Shown in pieces: positions 15,529-22,294 of a stretch of 35,669 nt of DNA; the first letter of the stretch is position 1, and the number at the start of each line of letters is the position of its first letter. The stretch covers positions 1-35,669 of the forward strand of contig JAHFCH010000045.1 in the NCBI GenBank assembly GCA_023249635.1, written 5' to 3'. The notes under the pieces are model-generated. The model did not search any database. It worked only from the letters and a program-made list of their open reading frames with translations, and was not told the origin of the DNA. This DNA is from Fibrobacterota bacterium. GTDB lineage: Bacteria > Fibrobacterota > Fibrobacteria > UBA11236. A program made the translations under genes and the position numbers.

Positions 15529-15933
15529 ATGTTCCCTCAATCCGAAGGCGCCCCCGCAGGGCGCCTTTCCTTTTTCCGCCCGGCCGCCCGGCCCTTCGTC
15601 CGCCTGACAGGCGCGGCCTTGGCGCTCGCCAGCGCCTTGCAACTCTTCTCCGCCTGCAACAAGAAAACCGATCCGAACGCCGACCCCAAAGTGACCGCGG
15701 GCCATGGCCAATACCTGGCCCATTGCATCGCCTGCCATAACGTGAATCCGGTATTGGACGGGTCCCTGGGCCCGGCCCTCAAAGGCTCGGCCCTGGAACT
15801 GTTGCAAGCGCGCGTGCTGCGCGGGGAGTACCCCGCGGGTTACTCCCCCAAACGCCAAACGCATATCATGGTGAAGTTGCCGCTGACCGAAGAGGACGTC
15901 GCCGCCCTCCACGCCTACTTGAACGCGCCTTAA
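15529..15933 (+). CDS. Small c-type cytochrome lipoprotein
   Basis: About 134 residues. The haem-binding CIACH motif is at 66-70, and a later Met (in HIMVKLPLT) is a plausible axial ligand. A hydrophobic segment followed by LFSAC (39-43) looks like a lipobox, which would place it on a membrane facing the periplasm. The N-terminal 25 residues before the hydrophobic stretch are unusually long for a lipoprotein signal, so the true start could be internal; a TTG at 15520 is also possible. It follows the PuuD-like gene by 18 bases and would supply the electron-accepting domain that is fused in typical PuuD. The stop overlaps the convergent unknown gene by 4 bases. Confidence 0.78.
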   Translation: MFPQSEGAPAGRLSFFRPAARPFVRLTGAALALASALQLFSACNKKTDPNADPKVTAGHGQYLAHCIACHNVNPVLDGSLGPALKGSALELLQARVLRGEYPAGYSPKRQTHIMVKLPLTEEDVAALHAYLNAP

Positions 15934-16874
15934 CGCGTCCTAGGGGTCGTCGGCCGAGCCGTCCCGGATTGGGGAATTGCGGGTCTTCGTAATTCCAACC
16001 CCCTGACTTTCCGGGCATCCATGCTTCGGCCTTTCAAATCAAATCTCGCGCCGTTGAATCCGATTTTAGGGTTTTCGAAAATCCGGACTATGTCCACGGT
16101 GGGGATGTTACGTAAGTCATAAATCATGATTTGATCGACGTAAGTCTCTTTTACGAGGGTAAGCAGGGTACTCGCGGTCGCTTTGAAGTTGCCATAATAC
16201 CAAAACAGCTCCGCCTCAACCGGCACCGGCTCGATCCGGGTGGAGTCGGATGCCGAGCGCAGATCGTATTTCGAAAAGAGCTCATAAGTCCATTTCCGGA
16301 GCAGCTTCCGATTTGGTGGGTCCTCTTCCGTTTCGGGACAAGCGGAGGATTTGTCGGAATAGCAGGGGGGATTGTGCCCCAGCCGGGTAAGCGAAATGGA
16401 AAAGGTGAAATACGCGGACGCGGGCTTCAATGCGAGGCTGTCGCAGGTAATCCCGTAGTATTTCGGCCCGGGACAAGCATAGTCATCGCACCCTGCCGGC
16501 TGTTTCATCAAGTCGACTTCGGCAACGTACGGCTCCTTCAAGATCGCAATGGCTTCCTTTTTCGTAGTCGAGATGTCGCGGTAATCCCACCGGATATCCG
16601 AATCGGCGGGAGCGGCAAGCCTCACGTTCGCGCAATCCCTCAGCTCATAATCGCCGAATAACCGGCCGCTCCATCGCTTCGCATCGGCAAAGGAGGTGTA
16701 GCCGCCGGATCCATCCACAGTTAAGACGACGTAGAGGTTGACCCGGTCCGAATCGTTTTTCGAAGCCACGCTTCGACAAAATTCCGTTCGGGCGTACGTA
16801 TCCGATGGGCAATCCAATGCGGGTACCAAGGATATCAGGATCAGCTGCAAGATGGCCGGTCTACTCGTGCGCAA
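15930..16874 (-). CDS. Secreted protein of unknown function
   Basis: About 314 residues with a likely signal peptide (MRTSRPAILQLILISLVPA). The body holds about nine cysteines (for example in CDDYACPG and PPCYSDKSSACPE), which suggests disulfide bonds in the periplasm or outside. No family was recognised. The open frame extends to a TTG at 16892, but the TTG at 16874 has AAGGGGG about 6 bases upstream and gives a better signal peptide. Last of three same-strand genes (17977 to 15930) with tiny gaps or overlaps. Its base composition is visibly more AT-rich than the neighbours, which may point to separate ancestry. Confidence 0.6.
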   Translation of the reverse strand: MRTSRPAILQLILISLVPALDCPSDTYARTEFCRSVASKNDSDRVNLYVVLTVDGSGGYTSFADAKRWSGRLFGDYELRDCANVRLAAPADSDIRWDYRDISTTKKEAIAILKEPYVAEVDLMKQPAGCDDYACPGPKYYGITCDSLALKPASAYFTFSISLTRLGHNPPCYSDKSSACPETEEDPPNRKLLRKWTYELFSKYDLRSASDSTRIEPVPVEAELFWYYGNFKATASTLLTLVKETYVDQIMIYDLRNIPTVDIVRIFENPKIGFNGARFDLKGRSMDARKVRGLELRRPAIPQSGTARPTTPRTR

Positions 16875-16901
16875 TTGATCCCCCTTAGCCAAGACGCCCC
16901 G

Positions 16902-17759
16902 TCAGGGCAGAAGCGCGGTGTTCCTCAGCCTTCGACCCCGCAAATCCGCTACCGTGCCCTCCATGAAGGCGGCCCAGCGGTGGCTTGGAACGACCCCCCG
17001 TGAACGGACGCCGCAGGCGATGCGGGCTTCCTTGGCCAAGGCGGCACCCGGAGGGATCTTCCCCGGATTGATGGCGCGGCCGTCCAGGGATTCCAGCAGC
17101 AGTTCCCGGGACCCGACACAGCCGCATTGCCCGCAGCCGACTCCGAGCTTGGCCCAGTATAGCCCGACACCATCCAGGTACCAGGCCATACCTTCCACCC
17201 AAGGGAAGTAGTTGCCGTTGGCGCGCAACCTGGACTCGAGTCCGACGTGTCCGGACAACCCCTGGATCGGGGCGTTCATGCCGGGCACATCGGTATGGGA
17301 GTAGAAGAACAGGTCGGAGCTGTCGCGATGCCCGAAGGCCAGCGAATCGCCCGAAGCCAATTTGTAATGGGAAGCGGAATCCCGATAAGCCAGTACGCGT
17401 ACCGAAACCGTGTCCCGCAAGGAATCGAGGATAATATCCGAAGCCTCGGAAAAGCCCGTAGGCTTGTAAAGCACACGCGCGAAAATCGAATCGCGCTCCT
17501 CGATGCGCCAAACGCTCGCGCCGCCAACGGTAGCCGGTCCGATAACCTTCAATTGCAGGCGCTCGCGGTATTTCACCTGGGTACGATCCGATAGTCCCAT
17601 CCCCGGCCCCAGGGTCGGTTGCACGCGGCCGACGCCTTGATATACCCATACGCGTCCGGGATTCCGCAAAGGCGAATAGTCCGCCGAGGCCGGCAGCCAC
17701 GCGGCGGCGCAGACCAGTGCGGCGGTAATGCGGCTACAGCTACGGACGGCGATTCTCAT
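16902..17759 (-). CDS. Secreted protein of unknown function
   Basis: 285 residues. The N-terminal signal peptide (MRIAVRSCSRITAALVCAAA, cleavage near PASA-DY) is followed by a beta-rich body, for example LRNPGRVWVYQGVG, RLQLKVIGPATVGG and VWRIEERDS. Near 205-215 a CGQCGC cluster could hold a metal or disulfides. The last residues (EGTVADLRGRRLRN) resemble the DLxGRxL strand seen in C-terminal domains of some secreted proteins, but the domain would be truncated. The ATG overlaps the stop of the upstream 73-residue gene in an ATGA motif and has GGGGG upstream, and it is followed after 27 bases by the next secreted protein. Layout resembles families annotated only as hypothetical. Confidence 0.62.
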   Translation of the reverse strand: MRIAVRSCSRITAALVCAAAWLPASADYSPLRNPGRVWVYQGVGRVQPTLGPGMGLSDRTQVKYRERLQLKVIGPATVGGASVWRIEERDSIFARVLYKPTGFSEASDIILDSLRDTVSVRVLAYRDSASHYKLASGDSLAFGHRDSSDLFFYSHTDVPGMNAPIQGLSGHVGLESRLRANGNYFPWVEGMAWYLDGVGLYWAKLGVGCGQCGCVGSRELLLESLDGRAINPGKIPPGAALAKEARIACGVRSRGVVPSHRWAAFMEGTVADLRGRRLRNTALLP

Positions 17760-17977
17760 GCGTCCCCCTGCTCATAGGATAGCCGATCCGGGCCCCGGTG
17801 GGCGGCGTTCCGGGAAGGATCCGTAGTCGCGGTGAATACGCCGGCCTCGGCGGCTTCGCTGCCGGCCCGGATTTGCAGCCGCGCCAGTTTGCGCCGCAGG
17901 CGCTCCCGATCTTCCGGAGTCAGGTTCAATTTGGCCAAGGCGTTTTCCGAAAAGTTCCGCAATATGAGTTCAGTCAT
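17756..17977 (-). CDS. Small protein of unknown function, first gene of a three-gene unit
   Basis: 73 residues, no signal or membrane segment. The N-terminal part LNLTPEDRERLRRKLARLQIRAG is predicted as a charged helix and could be a protein-interaction element; the C-terminal half is polar and disordered-looking. An AAGG precedes the ATG at 17977. The stop overlaps the next gene's start by 4 bases (ATGA), which supports that it is translated. No family recognised. Confidence 0.55.
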   Translation of the reverse strand: MTELILRNFSENALAKLNLTPEDRERLRRKLARLQIRAGSEAAEAGVFTATTDPSRNAAHRGPDRLSYEQGDA

Positions 17978-18046
17978 GCCTTAAAGGGGAAAGCAACAAC
18001 GGTGCCCATCGCGCCAGTCGCCGGCTTTGCGCTATTTCGCGCGATT

Positions 18047-18064
18047 CCGGGCCCCGGGGCCCGG
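18047..18064. repeat. Perfect 18-base GC palindrome
   Basis: ccgggccccggggcccgg reads identically on both strands. It lies in the 223-base divergent gap between the small unknown gene and sodA, about 137 bases before the sodA ATG. Pure G/C, so a cruciform or a regulator site are both possible, and chance in GC-rich DNA cannot be excluded. Confidence 0.5.
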
Positions 18065-18097
18065 TGCGGTCAAACCCTGCCCGGCAGCCTTATCGAT

Positions 18098-18127
18098 GGC
18101 GGTCGAAAAGCGACGGCGGTCGAAAAG
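18098..18127 (+). promoter_or_regulatory. Direct repeats upstream of sodA, possible operator
   Basis: The 13-base word ggcggtcgaaaag occurs at 18098-18110 and again at 18115-18127, a period of 17 bases (about 1.6 helical turns). It ends 73 bases before the sodA start codon. Two identical direct repeats in a promoter-proximal region suggest binding of a regulator, but none is identified. Confidence 0.35.
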
Positions 18128-18200
18128 TTTGCATCGGCCCCTTGAGACCCCTATTTTGCCTGTATCCCTGTCCCCGCTAACGCCTACCCCGGAGTCGTCC

Positions 18201-18836
18201 ATGGCTTATGTCCTTCCGCCCCTACCCTATCCCACCGACGGTCTCGAGCCCCTTTACGACCAAGCCACCCTGGAAACGCATCATGGAAAGCACCATGCCG
18301 CCTATGTCGAAAAGCTCAACGCCGCCATCGCGGGCAATGCCTACTTCGCAGGCAAAAGCATCGAAGAGGTGCTGGCCGACCTGGAAGCCATTCCCCAGGG
18401 GGCGAGGCGCGCCGTGATCAACAACGGCGGCGGGCATGCCAACCACAGTCTGTTCTGGACCTTGATGGGAAAGGGCAAGGGCGGCGAACCCAAGGGCGGG
18501 CTGGGAGATGCCATCGTCAAGGAATTCAAATCCTTTGCCGAATTCAAAAAGAAGTTCACGACCCAGACTACGGAGATGTTCGGGAGCGGGTGGACTTTCC
18601 TGACCCAAGATCAGGAAGGCAAGCTGCACATCCGCAATCTGGCCAACCAGGACAGCCCCATCAGCCTGTTGGAAAAGCCGCTGCTGCTGGTGGACCTGTG
18701 GGAGCACGCCCATTACCTGAAGTGGAGGAACAAGCGGCCCGAATGGGTGGAGACCTGGTGGAATCTGGTCGACTGGGACAAGGCGGAGGAACTTTTCGCG
18801 GAGGAGCCGGCCTGGTTCGTGGAACACGCGGCTTGA
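18201..18836 (+). CDS. sodA: Superoxide dismutase, Mn type
   Basis: 211 residues, cytoplasmic as no signal peptide is present. It converts superoxide to hydrogen peroxide and oxygen. Metal ligands are H27 (in THHGKHH), H82 (GGHANHSLFW), D165 and H169 (DLWEHAHY). The Gly before HANHS and the glutamine in NQDSP (149-153) are the Mn-type arrangement; Fe-type enzymes carry the glutamine in the earlier segment instead. The frame extends upstream to 18027, but the ATG at 18201 has GGAG nearby and starts at the conserved YVLPPLPYP. It is a monocistronic-looking gene with repeats upstream and an inverted repeat downstream, facing the convergent SDR. Confidence 0.95.
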   Translation: MAYVLPPLPYPTDGLEPLYDQATLETHHGKHHAAYVEKLNAAIAGNAYFAGKSIEEVLADLEAIPQGARRAVINNGGGHANHSLFWTLMGKGKGGEPKGGLGDAIVKEFKSFAEFKKKFTTQTTEMFGSGWTFLTQDQEGKLHIRNLANQDSPISLLEKPLLLVDLWEHAHYLKWRNKRPEWVETWWNLVDWDKAEELFAEEPAWFVEHAA

Positions 18837-18879
18837 ATACGGGGCCAGCGTCGCAGGCAGGAAGGCCACTACCCAGGTT

Positions 18880-18924
18880 GTATTGTCATTGTAAGGACAG
18901 CTAGCGCCAGGACAATGACATTAC
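18880..18924. terminator. Inverted repeat between convergent sodA and SDR genes
   Basis: gtattgtcattgt (18880-18892) pairs with acaatgacattac (18912-18924) with one mismatch around a 19-base loop. A second pure G/C stem follows, gggggg (18928-18933) with cccccc (18947-18952). They occupy the 134-base gap between two convergent stop codons, where a bidirectional terminator is expected. There is no T-run, so the mechanism is uncertain. Confidence 0.4.
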
Positions 18925-18970
18925 ACCGGGGGGAACTGTTGCTGTGCCCCCCATCGACGGCGGCCGGGAA

Positions 18971-19834
18971 TCACAGCGGCGCCCCGTCGCCCTTCTTGGC
19001 CAGCTTCCACAACAGAATGCGATCCTGCATGCCGTGGGTCAGGAATCGCCGTACCAAAAAGAACGTCTTGGCTTCGCGTCCGACCGCGATGCGCACCGGG
19101 GAGGCCGGGTCTTCCACCGCCTCCAGTATCACGCGCGCTACGGCCTCGCCGTCCGGTATCTTCGGATCGGAATCCCGGGAGAAATCCAGGAACGGCTTGA
19201 GGCGTGCCGCGTAGGGGCTGCCCGGCTTGATCACCGGCCGCAGGCGATCGTGGAACGCGCTGCGCACCCAACCCGGCTCCAGCACATGCACGCGGATGCC
19301 GTAGGGATGCAATTCGTAGCGCAGGGAGAGGGAGAAACCCGTCAAGGCCGATTTGCTGGCGCAGTACTGGGCCTTGAAGGGGAACTGCAATTCGTGGACG
19401 ATGGAACCCAGGTTGACGATGACGCCCGCGCCGCGCGCCCGCATGGATGGGGCGGCGAGTTGGCATAGGCGCACGGGACCGAAATAATTGACCTCGAACA
19501 GTTTCCGGCTTTCCGCGGGATCAGTATCTTCCACCGAGCCGAGTTCGCCCTGGCCCGCGTTGTTGATGAGGATATCCACGCCTCCCAACTCCGCCTCGGC
19601 CTTCGCGAAGCCCGCGTCCACGGAGGCCGCATCCGCGAGATCCATCTTGAACAGGCAAAAAGGCGGCGGGGCGCCGCGCTCCCGGGTCAAGCGCTGTAGC
19701 ACGGCTTCGGGGTCGCGGGCGGTGCCGACGACGGCGTACCCGCGCGAGGTAAGCAGATAAGCGGCAGCCAGGCCGATGCCGGAGCTGGCTCCGGTGAGGA
19801 GGACCCGGCCAGATTCTATCACTGTCTTGCCCAT
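18971..19834 (-). CDS. Short-chain dehydrogenase/reductase
   Basis: 287 residues, classical SDR. TGASSGIG is at 14-21 with R40/D41 after the second strand (NADP preference likely), then NNAG at 91-94 and the catalytic S144, Y157 and K161 (YCASK), followed by EPGWVRSAFHD. The C-terminal part is longer than minimal SDRs and the substrate is not evident; many such enzymes act on lipids or sterol-like ketones. The open frame runs to 20023, but that part lies inside the MBOAT gene. The ATG at 19834, 44 bases after the MBOAT stop, starts at the normal family position. Same strand and close spacing suggest it is the last gene of the acyltransferase operon. Confidence 0.85.
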   Translation of the reverse strand: MGKTVIESGRVLLTGASSGIGLAAAYLLTSRGYAVVGTARDPEAVLQRLTRERGAPPPFCLFKMDLADAASVDAGFAKAEAELGGVDILINNAGQGELGSVEDTDPAESRKLFEVNYFGPVRLCQLAAPSMRARGAGVIVNLGSIVHELQFPFKAQYCASKSALTGFSLSLRYELHPYGIRVHVLEPGWVRSAFHDRLRPVIKPGSPYAARLKPFLDFSRDSDPKIPDGEAVARVILEAVEDPASPVRIAVGREAKTFFLVRRFLTHGMQDRILLWKLAKKGDGAPL

Positions 19835-19878
19835 CGATTCCAAACCTTTCCCAGGATCCGCTCCCCCCGGCCTGGGGC

Positions 19879-21276
19879 TCAGAACTGGAAGTAAATGAAG
19901 GCCCTGGGGTTTGCCTGGGCGAACAAGTCGATGCAAAGTATTGCGACGAAAAGCAGGCCGAAACGTAGGCTCCAATGGACCCGGACATACCGGGCGGGAA
20001 GCGCGAACCTTTGTTCGGCCCATTCATATGCCATCCACGCGAGGACCATGATCCAGGAGCCCGCGTTAATCTCCGCAAACCTGACCGGATTGGGAACCGT
20101 GAGAATTGCCCCCAGTCGGCCGAGGACCTGCATCGCACCCTGTAGGCTGGCGGACCTGAAGAATATCCATGCGAAGCAAACCAAATGAAAGGTAGCCAGG
20201 ACCCGGATCCAACGGGGAAGGCTGCGTAGGGCATCGCCAATGCGGTTTCCGGCCATCGCCTTCTCCGTCGCGAGGAATAGACCGTGCAGCCCGCCCCAAA
20301 TCAGGAAATTGAAGCCGGCCCCGTGCCAAAGGCCTCCTAGAAGCATGGTTATCATCAGGTTCCAATAGGTGCGCCATTTGCCGTACCGGTTCCCTCCCAG
20401 ACTGATGTAAAGGTAGTCGCGCAACCAAGTGGAAAGCGAAATATGCCAGCGCCTCCAGAACTCCGTGATGCTTGCGGCGGAATAGGGCCTGTTGAAATTC
20501 AAGACCAGGTCGAAACCAAAAAGCTTGGCCACCCCCCGGGCGATATGGGTGTATCCGGAAAAGTCGAAATAGATTTGGAACGCGAAGAAATAAATGCCTT
20601 GCAATGTAAGGAGTGGGGAGCCCGAGAGGGAATCTCCGAGAAAGGCGTCCACCATGGGTGATAGATGGTCGGCAAGCACCGCCTTGAGGAAATACCCTTT
20701 GGCGATGAGCAGCGACCCGATCGTGAAGTTCGAATACCTGAGTCGTTTCGGTTCGGAAAATTGGTGGAGCAGGTGGGAGGCCCTGGCTATGGGTCCCGCC
20801 ACCAGTTGAGGGAAGAACATGACATACGCGGAATAGTAGGTGAAGTTACGCTCCGCCCGGATCGTGCCCCGGTACACGTCGATGACGTAACTCATGGCGT
20901 GGAAAGTGTAGAAGGAGATTCCGAACGGAAGGACAAAATCCAGGGTCAGCTTGCCGGTTCCCGTCACGCCCGACCAGAGACCGGCGAAGAACCCGGAATA
21001 CTTGAAGATGATCAGGATCCCCAGATTCGCCATGAGGCTCGCTATCAGCAGGGTTTTCCTTCGGGCCTTCTGCCCGGCGCCTTGGATTCCCAGGGCGAGG
21101 GCATAGTCAAGTGCCATGGTGAATACGAGAAGCAACAAGTATTTCCAGTTCCAATATGCATAGAAGAAATAGCTCGCCGCAAGTAATAGGGAGTTCCGGA
21201 ACCGATCCGGAAGGAGGAAATAGGCCGGCAGTACCACGGAAAGGAAAATCAGGAAATGCCCCGATACGAAATTCAC
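19879..21276 (-). CDS. MBOAT family O-acyltransferase (AlgI-like)
   Basis: 465 residues, polytopic inner-membrane protein of normal AlgI/DltB length. Signatures are LPFGISFYTFHAMSYVIDVY (116-135), FPQLVAGPI (155-163), FDFSGYTHIARGVAKLFGF (237-255), FWRRWHISLSTWLRDYLYI (273-291) and the catalytic histidine H318 in GGLWHGAGFNF. Such proteins move acyl, usually acetyl, groups from the cytoplasm to a periplasmic partner that modifies an exported polysaccharide or lipid. The ATG overlaps the stop of the SGNH-like gene by 4 bases, a coupled pair as in alginate acetylation (AlgI with AlgJ/X). G+C is visibly lower than in surrounding genes. Confidence 0.93.
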   Translation of the reverse strand: MNFVSGHFLIFLSVVLPAYFLLPDRFRNSLLLAASYFFYAYWNWKYLLLLVFTMALDYALALGIQGAGQKARRKTLLIASLMANLGILIIFKYSGFFAGLWSGVTGTGKLTLDFVLPFGISFYTFHAMSYVIDVYRGTIRAERNFTYYSAYVMFFPQLVAGPIARASHLLHQFSEPKRLRYSNFTIGSLLIAKGYFLKAVLADHLSPMVDAFLGDSLSGSPLLTLQGIYFFAFQIYFDFSGYTHIARGVAKLFGFDLVLNFNRPYSAASITEFWRRWHISLSTWLRDYLYISLGGNRYGKWRTYWNLMITMLLGGLWHGAGFNFLIWGGLHGLFLATEKAMAGNRIGDALRSLPRWIRVLATFHLVCFAWIFFRSASLQGAMQVLGRLGAILTVPNPVRFAEINAGSWIMVLAWMAYEWAEQRFALPARYVRVHWSLRFGLLFVAILCIDLFAQANPRAFIYFQF

Positions 21277-22247
21277 GGGGTCTCCTGCGCGAGCTTCTTC
21301 AGGTCATCGGCGAACATCCCGGAGAACGCCGCCGATCCGAGTCGGTCCAGGAGCCCGTCGGTACACCATATCGAACCGTTCCGCGCCATCGAGCCTTCGT
21401 TGTCCAAGTAGGACAGGAATCCGGCGCCGTGCTTCGCGGCCAACGACCGTAAAGTCCCATCCAGACGGAGATTCAATTCGTCCATGGTCCTGAACCTGCG
21501 TGTGGGGGCGATCACGATGAGGGCCCGAAGGCCCCCGGCGCGGGCGCGTTCCAGGAACCCCTCGACAAGGGTAAGAGCAACTGCGCTGGGATGGAACGGT
21601 TGCCGTCTGCAGGTGGCGGCCAGGTACTCCTCGGAATAATCCGGCATGATATTCCGCCCAGTCGGGCGGGGGATGTAACCGTCCAAGGAGGGTGAACGGA
21701 GAGTGCCCGATTTAATTTTCATGGCGGCTTTCAGCAGGTCATAGCCCTGTCCCCGGAAGTCCACGAACCCGCTGCGCAGGTTAAAGGGGGACAACGCATG
21801 CCTTACGCGCATCTCCCGTTCATGTGCGGCGTCCATCAGGTAGGACAACCTGAGATAGATCTTTAGCTCCGGAACGATCGTGTTCGACTCTTCCAGCATG
21901 CCTTCGTTGAGCACGAAAACGACGGTGCCTTTCCGATGATGGGAAAGGAGTACGTCCAGAGTGAAATCGATATACGCCAAGCCGGTTGCGAATACGCCCG
22001 CATTGAAAACCTTGGATCCGGTTCTGTCGCCTATCAACTTGGAGTCGAATTCGATGGCGGTCTGGCAGGTTCCCAACAGGTAATAGTCCTGGTCCCCGAT
22101 GTTGGATAGGGAGGAAAGCACACCTTGCTTCCAGTCGCTGGTAGGCGCCAGGATATTGCCCGCGTACAACACCGCACGGTCGATAAGCAGCAGGGAAATG
22201 ACGAATGCCAAGGCGAGCAGCGAGGCTTTCCGGCCGGAGAAGGACAT
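21273..22247 (-). CDS. SGNH-like partner of the MBOAT acyltransferase, membrane-anchored
   Basis: About 325 residues with an N-terminal transmembrane helix (SLLALAFVISLLLIDRAVLY) and a periplasmic domain. The segment YYLLGTCQTAIEFDSKLIGD with VFNAGVFATGL matches block I of SGNH/AlgJ-like proteins found next to MBOAT genes (typically LGxSxT...NxGxxG), but the nucleophile serine position is occupied by cysteine. Near the end, CTDGLLDRLGSAAFSGMFA resembles the last block (DxxHLNxxGaxxFS) with the His missing. The protein may be non-catalytic or use a different residue. The frame is open to 22478; a GTG at 22304 overlapping the TPR gene by 10 bases is an alternative start. Its stop overlaps the MBOAT start. 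Confidence 0.72.
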   Translation of the reverse strand: MSFSGRKASLLALAFVISLLLIDRAVLYAGNILAPTSDWKQGVLSSLSNIGDQDYYLLGTCQTAIEFDSKLIGDRTGSKVFNAGVFATGLAYIDFTLDVLLSHHRKGTVVFVLNEGMLEESNTIVPELKIYLRLSYLMDAAHEREMRVRHALSPFNLRSGFVDFRGQGYDLLKAAMKIKSGTLRSPSLDGYIPRPTGRNIMPDYSEEYLAATCRRQPFHPSAVALTLVEGFLERARAGGLRALIVIAPTRRFRTMDELNLRLDGTLRSLAAKHGAGFLSYLDNEGSMARNGSIWCTDGLLDRLGSAAFSGMFADDLKKLAQETP

Positions 22248-22294
22248 TAAGTCGGCCGGAGCAGGATCGGAAGAATCGATTGCGGGAGGAACGC

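Noticed and set aside
18971-20023. Longer SDR starting at 20023
   Set aside because: The upstream 63 codons lie within the MBOAT gene and have no SDR-like sequence; the ATG at 19834 matches the normal N-terminus.
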